Assembly (NCBI RefSeq): GCF_965199065.1
Contig: NZ_CBDAQN010000001.1
Location: 1,054,001 to 1,118,000 of the forward strand
Origin: Acidisoma sp965199065
GTDB taxonomy: Bacteria; Pseudomonadota; Alphaproteobacteria; Acetobacterales; Acetobacteraceae
Direction: 5' to 3'
DNA: 64,000 nt
This document shows, piece after piece, positions 46,873-55,227 of the stretch. Below the pieces are notes generated by a model. That model was not told the origin of the DNA and did not search any database. It worked only from the letters and a program-made list of their open reading frames with translations. The number at the start of each line of letters is the position of its first letter. The first letter of the stretch is position 1. The position numbers and the translations under genes are program-made.

Positions 46873-47364
46873 ATGGTCACCAAGCGCGTCATCCTCGGCG
46901 GCACCATGCTCGCGGGGGTTGCCTATCTCCTCGGGATGCCGAAGGTTCGCCATGCCAGGGCCGAGACGTTCCCGGTCATGCATTCGGACGCGGAATGGCG
47001 CGCGGCGCTGAGCCCCGACGCCTATGAGGTGCTGCGTGACCAGGGCACCGAGGCGCCATTCTCCAGCCCCCTCGATATGGAGACGCGGCCCGGCCTCTAT
47101 GCTTGCGCCGGCTGTGCCCAGACGGCCTATTCCTCCACCACGAAGTATGACAGCGGCACCGGCTGGCCGAGCTTCTGGGCGCCTTTGACGGGCGCTGTCG
47201 TCACCGCGTCCGATACGAGCTTCGGGATGGGCCGCACCGAGGTGCATTGCAGCCGTTGCGGCGGGCATTTAGGGCACGTCTTCGCCGACGGACCGCCGCC
47301 CACAGGCCAGCGATACTGCATGAACGGCGTTGCATTATCTTTCCACCCCACGGCGACCGGCTGA
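46873..47364 (+). CDS. msrB: Peptide methionine-R-sulfoxide reductase MsrB, exported
   Basis: 163 residues. Signal peptide about 1-31 (MVTKRVILGGTMLAGVAYLLG...HARA) then the MsrB domain: zinc cysteines in YACAGC and HCSRCGG, GTGWPSF with Thr where some forms have a resolving Cys, and catalytic Cys in RYCMNGVAL. Repairs R-methionine sulfoxide in periplasmic proteins. Strong Shine-Dalgarno (AGGAGGAAAGG). Followed after 12 bases by an exported MsrA, which handles the other epimer. Confidence 0.95.
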   Translation: MVTKRVILGGTMLAGVAYLLGMPKVRHARAETFPVMHSDAEWRAALSPDAYEVLRDQGTEAPFSSPLDMETRPGLYACAGCAQTAYSSTTKYDSGTGWPSFWAPLTGAVVTASDTSFGMGRTEVHCSRCGGHLGHVFADGPPPTGQRYCMNGVALSFHPTATG

Positions 47365-47376
47365 GGAAAATCTAAA

Positions 47377-48120
47377 ATGTCACTGCTCTCCAGGATCAAG
47401 CCTTCAACCGGCCGCATCGGTGCGGTCTCGCTGGTGGCCCTGCTCGTGGCCGCGGTCGCCTCGGGTCATTTCCCGGGCGTGCGCGCTCATGCCGCCGATC
47501 TCGACCACAGATTGCCGGCGCCGGCAGTCGACGAGCCCGCCTCCGCTGGCCATACCGAGACGGCGATTTTCGCGGGCGGCTGCTTCTGGGGCGTGCAGGG
47601 GACGTTCCAGCACGTCCGCGGCGTCACCGAGGCGCTGGCCGGTTACGATGGCGGCCAGGCTTCGACGGCGCAGTATGAGACGGTGAGCACCGGCACCACG
47701 GGGCATGCGGAGTCCGTGCGCGTAACCTTCGATCCGCAGGTGATCTCCTATGGGCGCCTGCTGCAGATTTTCTTCTCGGTGGTCACCGACCCGACGCAGG
47801 TGAACGAGCAGTATCCGGATAGCGGCACGCAGTACCGGTCGGAGCTTTTTACAACCAGCCCCGCACAGGCGCGGGTGGCGTCGCTTTATATTGCTCAACT
47901 GGATCATGCGAAGGCGTTTCCGGCACCGATCGCGACCATCGTCGGCAAGAATACGGGTTTCTACCCGGCCGAGGGCTATCATCAGAACTACCTGACGCTC
48001 AACCCGGACAGCGACTACATCGCGACGTTCGACCTGCCCAAGATCGACGCGCTCAGCCACGTCTTCCCGGCGGACTACTCGTCGAAGCCGGTGCTCGTTC
48101 CTGGCAGCGGCAAGTCCTGA
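47377..48120 (+). CDS. msrA: Peptide methionine-S-sulfoxide reductase MsrA, exported, single-cysteine
   Basis: 247 residues. Signal peptide about 1-39 (SLVALLVAAVASGHFPGVRAHA), then MsrA with AGGCFWGVQGTF, GYDGG, TGHAESVRVTFDP, GTQYRSELF and EGYHQNYL. The catalytic Cys is the only cysteine in the whole protein, so there is no resolving Cys; reduction must come from an outside thiol or another mechanism. GAGGAAAA precedes the ATG. Forms a two-gene unit with the exported MsrB. Confidence 0.95.
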   Translation: MSLLSRIKPSTGRIGAVSLVALLVAAVASGHFPGVRAHAADLDHRLPAPAVDEPASAGHTETAIFAGGCFWGVQGTFQHVRGVTEALAGYDGGQASTAQYETVSTGTTGHAESVRVTFDPQVISYGRLLQIFFSVVTDPTQVNEQYPDSGTQYRSELFTTSPAQARVASLYIAQLDHAKAFPAPIATIVGKNTGFYPAEGYHQNYLTLNPDSDYIATFDLPKIDALSHVFPADYSSKPVLVPGSGKS

Positions 48121-48371
48121 ATGCCGTAATGTATTTGGTCTGCTTCAAGAAGAGCGTGCTCGTCTGGTTAGACGGTCACGCGGTGCGGTCGTTCCTCAGC
48201 AAGCATACGCCATGCCGGTCGTCATGACGGCAGCCGATAACCGGCGGCTTGACCAACCGTTAAACCTTTTCCTCTAAAGCCCTCGGATGCACGGCGGGAC
48301 TTGCCGTTTCGCAACGTTTTGATCTTGCGGATCGCGGCGCGTGACCGGTGCCGACCATTCGGGGAACGAAC

Positions 48372-50243
48372 ATGCTGTCTCGCCTATCGATCACCCGTCA
48401 GTTCATCTTGCTCGGCGTCGTCGGCGTGATGATTACGCTGGTGACCCTCATCGTCGGGTTGCTTGCGATTTATAATGTCGCGCTGGACGCGAAGAAGATT
48501 CAGATCAAGAGCATGGTCGAAGCCTCGGTCTCTTCCACCGAGGGGTTCGTCAGGCTCGCGGCCGAGGGCAAGCTGACGACGAAGGAGGCGCAACGAGAAG
48601 CGCTGATCGCTGTCGGCTCTGCCCGCTACGACAACGGAGACTACTTCTTCATCTACGACGAGACGGGACTCACGATCGCCCATCCAAACAAGAAGTTTAT
48701 CGGCACGAACCGCTACAATATCCGCGACTCTTTCGGCCGGTTGACGAACGCGCCCGTCATTGACGGAGCGAAAGCCGGCCATCCGGTCTTCAACACATAT
48801 TTCAATCCAAAGGCTGGCAGCACCGTCCCCGAGCCGAAGATCTCCTATGGCGAGGCCGTCCCCGAGTGGGGCTGGGTCATCTGCACCGGCCTCTACGTCG
48901 ATGATCTTAAGGCGGCTGTACTTACGCATCTTTTCAGCGTTCTGGAGATCATCGTCCCGCTTCTCGTGATCTTCATTCTTCTCTTCGTCTTCCTTGGGCA
49001 CGCCGTGTCCGGGTTGCTCGGAACCATGAGCAAAAGCCTGCAGCGCATTGCCGGCGGCGCCTACGACGCCGAAATTCCCGGTCTTGATCGGCGCGACGAA
49101 CTCGGACGGATGGCGGCGGCTGTCGGTGTGCTCAAGGAAGCCTCGATCGAGAAAAAGCGTCTGGAGCTTGCCGCGGAGGCCCACCGGGTAGAGGCCGAGA
49201 GTATCCGCAGCCAAGCCGATCGCGAGCGCGCGGATGCCGCGCGGGATCTGTCCGTCGTGCTGCAATCGGTGGCGACGGGGCTCGAAAAACTATCGGCGGG
49301 CGACCTCGTTTTCCGCCTGACGACGCCCTTCATCGGCGCCTACGAAACGCTGCGGACGAACTACAATGGCGCGATGGACAAGTTGCGGGAGACGGTCGCG
49401 GCGATCGCCGAGACCACCCGGGCGGTGCGCTCCGGCGCCGGAGAGATCACCCATGCCTCGGATGATCTTTCGCGCCGGACCGAGCAGCAGGCGGCGAGCC
49501 TGGAAGAAACCGCCGCCGCCCTCGATCAGATCACGGCCACGGTGCGTAAGGGAGCGGAAGTCGCGCAGGAAGCGCGTCTGCTGGTGACGACGGCCAAGGC
49601 GGATGCCGAGCGCGCCGGCGTCGTCGTGCGGGATACGGTCGGCGCGATGACCAGCATCGAGGACTCGTCGAAGAAGATCGGCAGCATCATCGGAGTGATC
49701 GACGAAATCGCCTTCCAGACCAACCTGCTGGCGCTGAACGCGGGCGTGGAGGCGGCACGTGCGGGCGATGCAGGACGAGGCTTCGCGGTAGTCGCGAGCG
49801 AGGTGCGGTCTCTGGCGCAGCGGTCCGCCGAGGCCGCGAAGGAGATCAAGGGGCTGATATCCGAGTCGAGCCGGCAGGTCGTGACGGGCGCTACTCTCGT
49901 CGGCGAGACCGGGACCGTGCTGCAGCGCATCGTCGACCACGTGATGAAACTCAATTCTCTTGTGGGCGAAACGGCGGCTGCGGCGCAGGAGCAGGCTATC
50001 GGGTTGAACGAGGTGAACACGGCCATGAACCAGATGGATCAGGTCACCCAGCAGAACGCGGCGATGGTCGAGGAGGCGACGGCGGCGAGCCACAGCCTGA
50101 CGCGCGAGGCCGATGACCTCGCCCGCCTGATCCGGCAGTTCGATGTTGGCGAAGCCTCGGGGCACCCCGCGACGGCCTCCCGTGCTGGCACGGCGGCGAC
50201 CCAGCGGCCCGCGGCGCGCCGCTTGCAGAGCGCCGACGCGTGA
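48372..50243 (+). CDS. Methyl-accepting chemotaxis protein with Cache-type sensor
   Basis: 623 residues. TM1 about 10-32. The periplasmic single Cache-like domain (about 40-188) shows SARYDNGDYFFIYDETGLTIAHPNKKFIGTN and WVICTGLYVDD. TM2 about 191-213, HAMP, then a signalling domain with tip DEIAFQTNLLALNAGVEAARAGDAGRGFAVVASEVRSLAQRS. sCache domains bind small organic acids or amino acids. Very similar cytoplasmic half to the MCP at 36551. GGGGAA lies 6 bases before ATG 48372. Confidence 0.93.
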   Translation: MLSRLSITRQFILLGVVGVMITLVTLIVGLLAIYNVALDAKKIQIKSMVEASVSSTEGFVRLAAEGKLTTKEAQREALIAVGSARYDNGDYFFIYDETGLTIAHPNKKFIGTNRYNIRDSFGRLTNAPVIDGAKAGHPVFNTYFNPKAGSTVPEPKISYGEAVPEWGWVICTGLYVDDLKAAVLTHLFSVLEIIVPLLVIFILLFVFLGHAVSGLLGTMSKSLQRIAGGAYDAEIPGLDRRDELGRMAAAVGVLKEASIEKKRLELAAEAHRVEAESIRSQADRERADAARDLSVVLQSVATGLEKLSAGDLVFRLTTPFIGAYETLRTNYNGAMDKLRETVAAIAETTRAVRSGAGEITHASDDLSRRTEQQAASLEETAAALDQITATVRKGAEVAQEARLLVTTAKADAERAGVVVRDTVGAMTSIEDSSKKIGSIIGVIDEIAFQTNLLALNAGVEAARAGDAGRGFAVVASEVRSLAQRSAEAAKEIKGLISESSRQVVTGATLVGETGTVLQRIVDHVMKLNSLVGETAAAAQEQAIGLNEVNTAMNQMDQVTQQNAAMVEEATAASHSLTREADDLARLIRQFDVGEASGHPATASRAGTAATQRPAARRLQSADA

Positions 50244-50270
50244 TCCAAGACCCTGTCGCGAATGCGGCGG

Positions 50271-51476
50271 TCACACCCCGAGCGGCGCCAACCGGATGGC
50301 GGGCACCATCTCGCCCACATCGCAGGCCGGGGCAAAGGGCGGACGGATGATCAGCGCATCGGCCTCCGCCATCCGGCTGATCATCCCGGAATCCTGCTTC
50401 GCGTAAGGCTCGGCGATCCACTGCCCATCCACCTGGGTCAGCAGCGAGGCGCGGATGTAGTCCTCACGCATATCGTTCGCCGCCAACGGCGCTCCGAGAC
50501 GCACCGCCTCGGCCAAGGGCGGATCGCCGGGCAGGCCCGAGAGCTTCGCGATCGCGGGCAACAGGAACAGGATCGCGCAGACGATGGCCGACACCGGGTT
50601 GCCCGGCAGGCCCAGCATCGGGACCTCGCCGAGTTTGCCATGCATCAGCGGCTTGCCGGGCCGCATGGCGATCCGCCAGAAGTCCAGCACCATGCCGCGC
50701 CCGGCCAGCGCCGCCTGCACCAGATCGTGGTCGCCGACGCTGGCGCCGCCCGTCGTCAGCAGCATCTCGGCGCCTCGGGCCGCGTCGGTCGCGGCAGCAA
50801 TGGCGCCGATATCATCGCGCGCGGAGGGCAGCATCACGGGCTCACCCCCGGCCACGCGCACCAAAGCCGCGAGCGCCGGCCCGTTCGACGATACGACCCC
50901 GCCCGGCGGCAGCGGCTCACCGGGCAGCACGATTTCGTCGCCGGTGCTGAGGATGACGATGCGCGGCCGGCGATGCACGGCGAGCCAGGCGTGACCGCCC
51001 GCCGCCGCCAGACCGATGCTGCGCGGGTTCAGCCGCTTGCCGGCCGGGATGAGCGTTTCCCCGGCGCGGAAATCCTGCCCCATGCGGCGGATGTGGCGAC
51101 CCGGCGGGGTTGCCTCGTTTAGCGTCACTACGCCGTCGCTGAGGGTGGCGTTTTCCTGGATGAGGATGGCGTCGGCGCCACCGGGCACCACGCTCCCGGT
51201 GAAGAGCCGCACGGTCTCGCCCGGCTCGATCCTGCCGTCGAAGGGATGACCGGCTGGGGCGGCGCCGATCAAGCGCAGCCGCGCGCCTGCGGCGGCATCC
51301 TCGGCTCGCACCGCGTAACCATCCATCGCCGAGACATCGGCGGGTGGATTGCTGTGGCGCGCAATGACCGGTGCGGCGGTCACCCGGCCCACGCCCTCCA
51401 TGAGCGGTACGATCTCGGGCGCTGTCGGGGCCAGCCCTGCCAGTATTCTCGTGCGCGCTTCGGTCACGGAGATCAT
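50271..51476 (-). CDS. moeA: Molybdopterin molybdenumtransferase MoeA
   Basis: 401 residues. Inserts molybdenum into molybdopterin. Motifs: NPPADVSAMDGYAVRAED, RLFTGSVVPGGADAILIQE, GDEIVLPGEP, LTTGGASVGDHDLV, and PGKPLMHGKL...LGLPGNPVSA. Its start overlaps the moaC stop (ATGA). Last gene of the trpGDC-moaC-moeA block. It converges on the MCP gene 27 bases away. Confidence 0.96.
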   Translation of the reverse strand: MISVTEARTRILAGLAPTAPEIVPLMEGVGRVTAAPVIARHSNPPADVSAMDGYAVRAEDAAAGARLRLIGAAPAGHPFDGRIEPGETVRLFTGSVVPGGADAILIQENATLSDGVVTLNEATPPGRHIRRMGQDFRAGETLIPAGKRLNPRSIGLAAAGGHAWLAVHRRPRIVILSTGDEIVLPGEPLPPGGVVSSNGPALAALVRVAGGEPVMLPSARDDIGAIAAATDAARGAEMLLTTGGASVGDHDLVQAALAGRGMVLDFWRIAMRPGKPLMHGKLGEVPMLGLPGNPVSAIVCAILFLLPAIAKLSGLPGDPPLAEAVRLGAPLAANDMREDYIRASLLTQVDGQWIAEPYAKQDSGMISRMAEADALIIRPPFAPACDVGEMVPAIRLAPLGV

Positions 51477-51961
51477 GGCGCGCGGAAATCGCCTGAGGCG
51501 CCCCCCGATTTCGCGACGACACGCAAGCCCTCAACCACCATCCCACGATCGACGGCCTTGCACATGTCGTAGACCGTAAGCGCCGCGACCGAGGCGGCCA
51601 TCAGCGCCTCCATCTCCACGCCGGTACGCCCGGTGGTGCGGACGGTCGCCGTGATTTCCACGACCGACAGTTCGGCGTCCGCCACGAGATCCACGGTCAC
51701 TGCCGCTATCGGCAGCGGGTGGCAGAGCGGGATGAGGTCGGCCGTGCGCTTGGCCGCCATGATGCCGGCGAGGCGCGCCACGCCGAGCACGTCGCCTTTC
51801 TTGGCCGTGCCGCTCAGGATAATCGCGAGCGTCTCGGGCAGCATGGTGATGCGGGCGCGGGCAGTTGCTTCCCGAACCGTCTCCGGCTTGGCCGAGACAT
51901 CCACCATGGCCGCCTGCCCGGCGGCATCGAAATGGGTCAGGCGGCCTTCGGACGCCATCAT
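51473..51961 (-). CDS. moaC: Cyclic pyranopterin monophosphate synthase MoaC
   Basis: About 162 residues. Early step of molybdenum cofactor synthesis. Motifs: LTHFDAAGQAAMVDVS, KKGDVLGVARLAGIMAAKRT, LIPLCHPLPI, TGVEMEALMAASVAALTVYDMCKAVDRGM. Two adjacent ATG codons (51961, 51958) overlap the trpC stop; either may start the protein. Confidence 0.96.
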   Translation of the reverse strand: MMASEGRLTHFDAAGQAAMVDVSAKPETVREATARARITMLPETLAIILSGTAKKGDVLGVARLAGIMAAKRTADLIPLCHPLPIAAVTVDLVADAELSVVEITATVRTTGRTGVEMEALMAASVAALTVYDMCKAVDRGMVVEGLRVVAKSGGASGDFRAP

Positions 51962-52782
51962 GCCGCGTCCGCGGTTCGCTCCGGCCCGATCAGATCGCGC
52001 ACCGCCTGGGCGACATCCGTCTGTCGCATGAGGCTCTCGCCGACGAGGTAACACTGCAGCCCGGCCTCGACGAGACGCCGCACATCTCCGGCATTCTGGA
52101 TGCCGCTCTCGGCGATCAGGAAGCGCTCGGGCGGCACCTGAGGGGCAAGATCGACCGCCGTTTGAAGATCAATTTTCAACGTCTTGAGATTGCGGTTATT
52201 TATCCCGATCAGCGGCGTCTCCAGCCCCAGCGCGCGGCGTAATTCATCCTCGTCGTGCACCTCGGCCAGCACGTCCATGTCGAGGGCGCGGGCCAGTGCC
52301 TCCAGCTCTCGCGCCTGATCGTCGGAGAGGGCGGCAAGGATGAGCAGGATGCAGTCCGCGCCCATCGCCCGGCTCTCGTAGACCTGCCAGGGGTCGAGGA
52401 TGAAATCCTTGCGGAGGACCGGCAGCGGCACCGCCGCGCGTGCGGCCATCAGATGTGCGGGCTCGCCCTGGAACCACGTCCTGTCCGTGAGCACGGACAG
52501 GCAGGTAGCGCCACCATCCCGGTAGGCCGAGGCGAGCGCAGGGGGATTGAAGTCCGGGCGGATGAGCCCGCCGGAGGGCGACGCCTTCTTGATCTCGGCG
52601 ATCAGCGCGACCCGGTGCAGGTTGACGTGATCCATCAGGGTGCGCCCGAAGCCGCGCGGCTTGGTCTGGCCCGCGATCTTCTGCTTGAGCATTTCCATCG
52701 GCATCGACGCCCGCCGCCGGGCGACGTCCGCGCGGGTGTCGTCGCAGATTTTGACCAGAAGGTCGGGGACCTGGGAGTTCAT
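51958..52782 (-). CDS. trpC: Indole-3-glycerol phosphate synthase
   Basis: 274 residues, TIM barrel. Catalytic motif ALIAEIKKASPSGGLIRPDF, then LSVLTDRTWFQG, VLRKDFILDPWQVYESRAMGADCILLI, EVHDEDEL, GINNRNLKTLKID and IAESGI. Third gene of the trp block, 21 bases after trpD, and coupled to moaC by an ATGA overlap. Confidence 0.97.
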   Translation of the reverse strand: MNSQVPDLLVKICDDTRADVARRRASMPMEMLKQKIAGQTKPRGFGRTLMDHVNLHRVALIAEIKKASPSGGLIRPDFNPPALASAYRDGGATCLSVLTDRTWFQGEPAHLMAARAAVPLPVLRKDFILDPWQVYESRAMGADCILLILAALSDDQARELEALARALDMDVLAEVHDEDELRRALGLETPLIGINNRNLKTLKIDLQTAVDLAPQVPPERFLIAESGIQNAGDVRRLVEAGLQCYLVGESLMRQTDVAQAVRDLIGPERTADAA

Positions 52783-52803
52783 TCTAGTTTGGAGCCTCTG
52801 GCG

Positions 52804-53832
52804 TCACTGCTTCGGAACCGCTGGGATAGAGGGCTGGCTTTCTCGCCGCAACGTCTCGAGCGCGCCCGCTGCCCGCTGGGCATCGATCGAAGCGGCGGCT
52901 GCGGCCACGCCTTCCGCCAGAGTTGGAACGGCGCCGGCCACCATCAAAGCTCCCGCCGCGTTCAAGATCACGGTATCGCGGTAGACGCCGCGCTCGCCCG
53001 CCAGCAGGCGCATGAGTGCCGCCGCATTGGTGGCTGCATCGCCGCCGCGCAACGCCGACAGCGGCGCGGGCGCGAGGCCTGCCTCCTCGGCGTTCAGCGT
53101 CATATCCCGCACCACCCCATCGCGCAGCACCGCCACGTGGTTGACGCCGGCGAGCGTCAGCTCATCGAGCCCCTGGCCATGCACGATCCAGGCGTCCCGG
53201 GTGCCGAGGCGCCCGAGCGCTTCCGCCACCGGCCGCGTCCACTGGCGCGCGAAGACGCCGGTGAACTGGCGCTCCACACGGGCCGGGTTCGCCAGCGGTC
53301 CCAGCAGGTTGAACAGCGTGCGGGTGCCGAGTTCCGCCCGCACGGGCGCCGCGTGCCGCAGCGCCGGGTGATGGGCAGGCGCGAACAGGAAGACACAGCC
53401 GGTCTCGGCGAGCAGGCGCTCGAGCCGGTCGGGCGGCAGAGTGACGTTGACGCCCAGATGTTCCAGCACGTCCGCCGCCCCGGACTTGGAGCTGAGAGCA
53501 CGATTGCCGTGCTTGGCGACCGGCACGCCGCAACCGGCGACGACGAAGGCGACGGCGGTCGAGATGTTGAGCGTGCCGGCCTCGTCGCCGCCGGTGCCGC
53601 AGACATCGATGGCGCCCCTGGGCGCCGCGATCGCCACCATGCGGCGGCGGAGCGCGCGGACGGCGCCGACCATCTCCGGCACCGTTTCGCCGCGAACGCG
53701 CATCGCCATCAGCAGCCCCGCAATCTGCGCGTGGGTCGCGTCTCCGGTCATGATTTCGGTGAAGGCGGCTTCGGCTTCCGCCTCGGTCAGGCTCTCACCG
53801 CGGGCGAGCCGGGCGAGAAGCGGCCGGATCAC
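52804..53832 (-). CDS. trpD: Anthranilate phosphoribosyltransferase
   Basis: 342 residues. Motifs: GLLMAMRVRGET, VCGTGGDEAGTLNISTAVAFVVA, VAKHGNRALSSKSGAADVLE, GTRTLFNLLGPLANPA. GTG start 5 bases after trpG. trpE is not in the window; it is often separate in alphaproteobacteria. Confidence 0.97.
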   Translation of the reverse strand: MIRPLLARLARGESLTEAEAEAAFTEIMTGDATHAQIAGLLMAMRVRGETVPEMVGAVRALRRRMVAIAAPRGAIDVCGTGGDEAGTLNISTAVAFVVAGCGVPVAKHGNRALSSKSGAADVLEHLGVNVTLPPDRLERLLAETGCVFLFAPAHHPALRHAAPVRAELGTRTLFNLLGPLANPARVERQFTGVFARQWTRPVAEALGRLGTRDAWIVHGQGLDELTLAGVNHVAVLRDGVVRDMTLNAEEAGLAPAPLSALRGGDAATNAAALMRLLAGERGVYRDTVILNAAGALMVAGAVPTLAEGVAAAAASIDAQRAAGALETLRRESQPSIPAVPKQ

Positions 53833-53837
53833 GCCGG

Positions 53838-54446
53838 TCAGGCGGCCCGCCCATGAGCGCCTTCGGGAGCGTTCCGGCCACGCGCCAGCCCGAGGAAATT
53901 GGCGAGGATGGCGTGCCCATGCTCGCTCGCGATGCTCTCCGGGTGGAACTGCACCCCGAAGATCGGCAGGGTGCGGTGGCGCAGCCCCATGATGATGCCA
54001 TCCTCGGTGAAGGCGGTGGGCGTGAGGGTCTCGGGCAGCGTTTCGCGCTCCACGATCAGGCTGTGGTAGCGCGTGGCGTCGAACGGCGAGGGCAGCCCCG
54101 CGAAGATATCAGACTGACCGTGCCGGATGGCGCTGATCTTGCCGTGCATCGGCGCGGGCGCGCGGATGACCTCGCCCCCGAAAGCCTGCCCGATGGCCTG
54201 ATGGCCGAGACAGACACCGAGGATCGGCACCCGGCCGGCCGCGGCGGCGATGAGGTCGAGGCAGATGCCGGCCTCATTCGGCGTGCAGGGGCCGGGCGAC
54301 AGCACGATGGCTTCGGGCTCGGCCGCGAGCACCTGCGCTACCGACACCGCATCGTTACGCCAAACCTCGCAGGCGGCGCCGAGATCGCCGAAAAACTGCA
54401 CGAGGTTGAAGGTAAAGCTGTCATAGTTGTCGATGAGCAGGATCAT
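53838..54446 (-). CDS. trpG: Anthranilate synthase glutamine amidotransferase component
   Basis: 202 residues. Glutaminase with catalytic Cys in GVCLGHQAIGQ and the His-Glu pair in GVQFHPESI; start MILLIDNYDSFTFNLVQFF. Supplies ammonia to TrpE for anthranilate. First gene of the minus-strand trp-mo block, divergent from msrB 118 bases away. Confidence 0.97.
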   Translation of the reverse strand: MILLIDNYDSFTFNLVQFFGDLGAACEVWRNDAVSVAQVLAAEPEAIVLSPGPCTPNEAGICLDLIAAAAGRVPILGVCLGHQAIGQAFGGEVIRAPAPMHGKISAIRHGQSDIFAGLPSPFDATRYHSLIVERETLPETLTPTAFTEDGIIMGLRHRTLPIFGVQFHPESIASEHGHAILANFLGLARGRNAPEGAHGRAA

Positions 54447-54564
54447 GCCAATATTATCGTCTGCCGAGCAGGCAGGGTCAATCAATGGCAGGGCGGCTGG
54501 GCTCATGAACTTCGCCACATGGTTGGGGCGCCTGGGCCACCGGCCGCCACGCAAGGGGCACCAC

Positions 54565-54987
54565 ATGGACATCGACACGATCTCGAAAGCCTACCCGGTG
54601 AGCTTCACCGATGCCGAATGGCGCGCGCGCCTCTCACCCGAGCAGTATCAGGTTCTGCGACATCATGGCACGGAGCGGCCGGGCAGCTGCGCGCTGCTGC
54701 GCGAAAAGCGGCCGGGCACGTTCGCCTGTGCCGGATGCGGCAATCCGTTGTTCGAGGGCGCGACCAAGTTCGAGAGCGGCACCGGCTGGCCGAGCTTCGA
54801 TGTACCGCTCGAGGGCGCGGTCGAGACCACCGAGGACCGCACCCTCGGCATGCTTCGGACGGAGGTTCACTGCAGCCAGTGCGGCGGTCATCTCGGCCAC
54901 GTCTTCCCGGACGGGCCGCCGCCGACCCACCAGCGCTACTGCATGAACGGAGTGGCGCTGACCTTCACCCCGGCTGAAGCGAAATAA
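54565..54987 (+). CDS. msrB: Peptide methionine-R-sulfoxide reductase MsrB, cytoplasmic
   Basis: 140 residues, no signal peptide. Zinc cysteines in FACAGC and HCSQCGG, GTGWPSF, catalytic Cys in RYCMNGVAL. AAGGGG lies 6 bases before ATG 54565; the frame is open upstream to ATG 54505. Fourth methionine sulfoxide reductase of the window. Followed by a terminator. Confidence 0.95.
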   Translation: MDIDTISKAYPVSFTDAEWRARLSPEQYQVLRHHGTERPGSCALLREKRPGTFACAGCGNPLFEGATKFESGTGWPSFDVPLEGAVETTEDRTLGMLRTEVHCSQCGGHLGHVFPDGPPPTHQRYCMNGVALTFTPAEAK

Positions 54988-55036
54988 CGTTCTGCGGACG
55001 ATTTGGCGTCACCGCCGCCGCCACTGCGACGGACCG

Positions 55037-55064
55037 AAAAGGGGCAATGCGATGCCCCTTTTTT
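55037..55064 (+). terminator. Intrinsic terminator after msrB
   Basis: Inverted repeat AAAAGGGGCA / TGCCCCTTTT with a 6-base loop and a run of six T directly at the end of the stem, 50 bases after the msrB stop. Confidence 0.9.
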
Positions 55065-55112
55065 GTGGCCGCTCATGCGCGACCAGGCCGCGCCGGTCGA
55101 TCCCCGGCGGTT

Positions 55113-55120
55113 AAACGTTT
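55113..55120. promoter_or_regulatory. Candidate LacI-family operator core
   Basis: The 8-bp palindrome AAACGTTT, with the central CG usual for LacI/PurR-family sites, 108 bases before the LacI-type gene. It lies about 17 bases upstream of a TATAAC (55138-55143) that could be a -10 box, a place where binding would block transcription. The flanks are not symmetric. Confidence 0.4.
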
Positions 55121-55227
55121 CGTTCATATCACGCCTGTATAACACGGGAATCGACATCTGATATTTGGGACGTCAACATGGCCCACGGCCGCTGCCACCG
55201 AACAATGCCGTTCAAGAAGGCCTAGCC

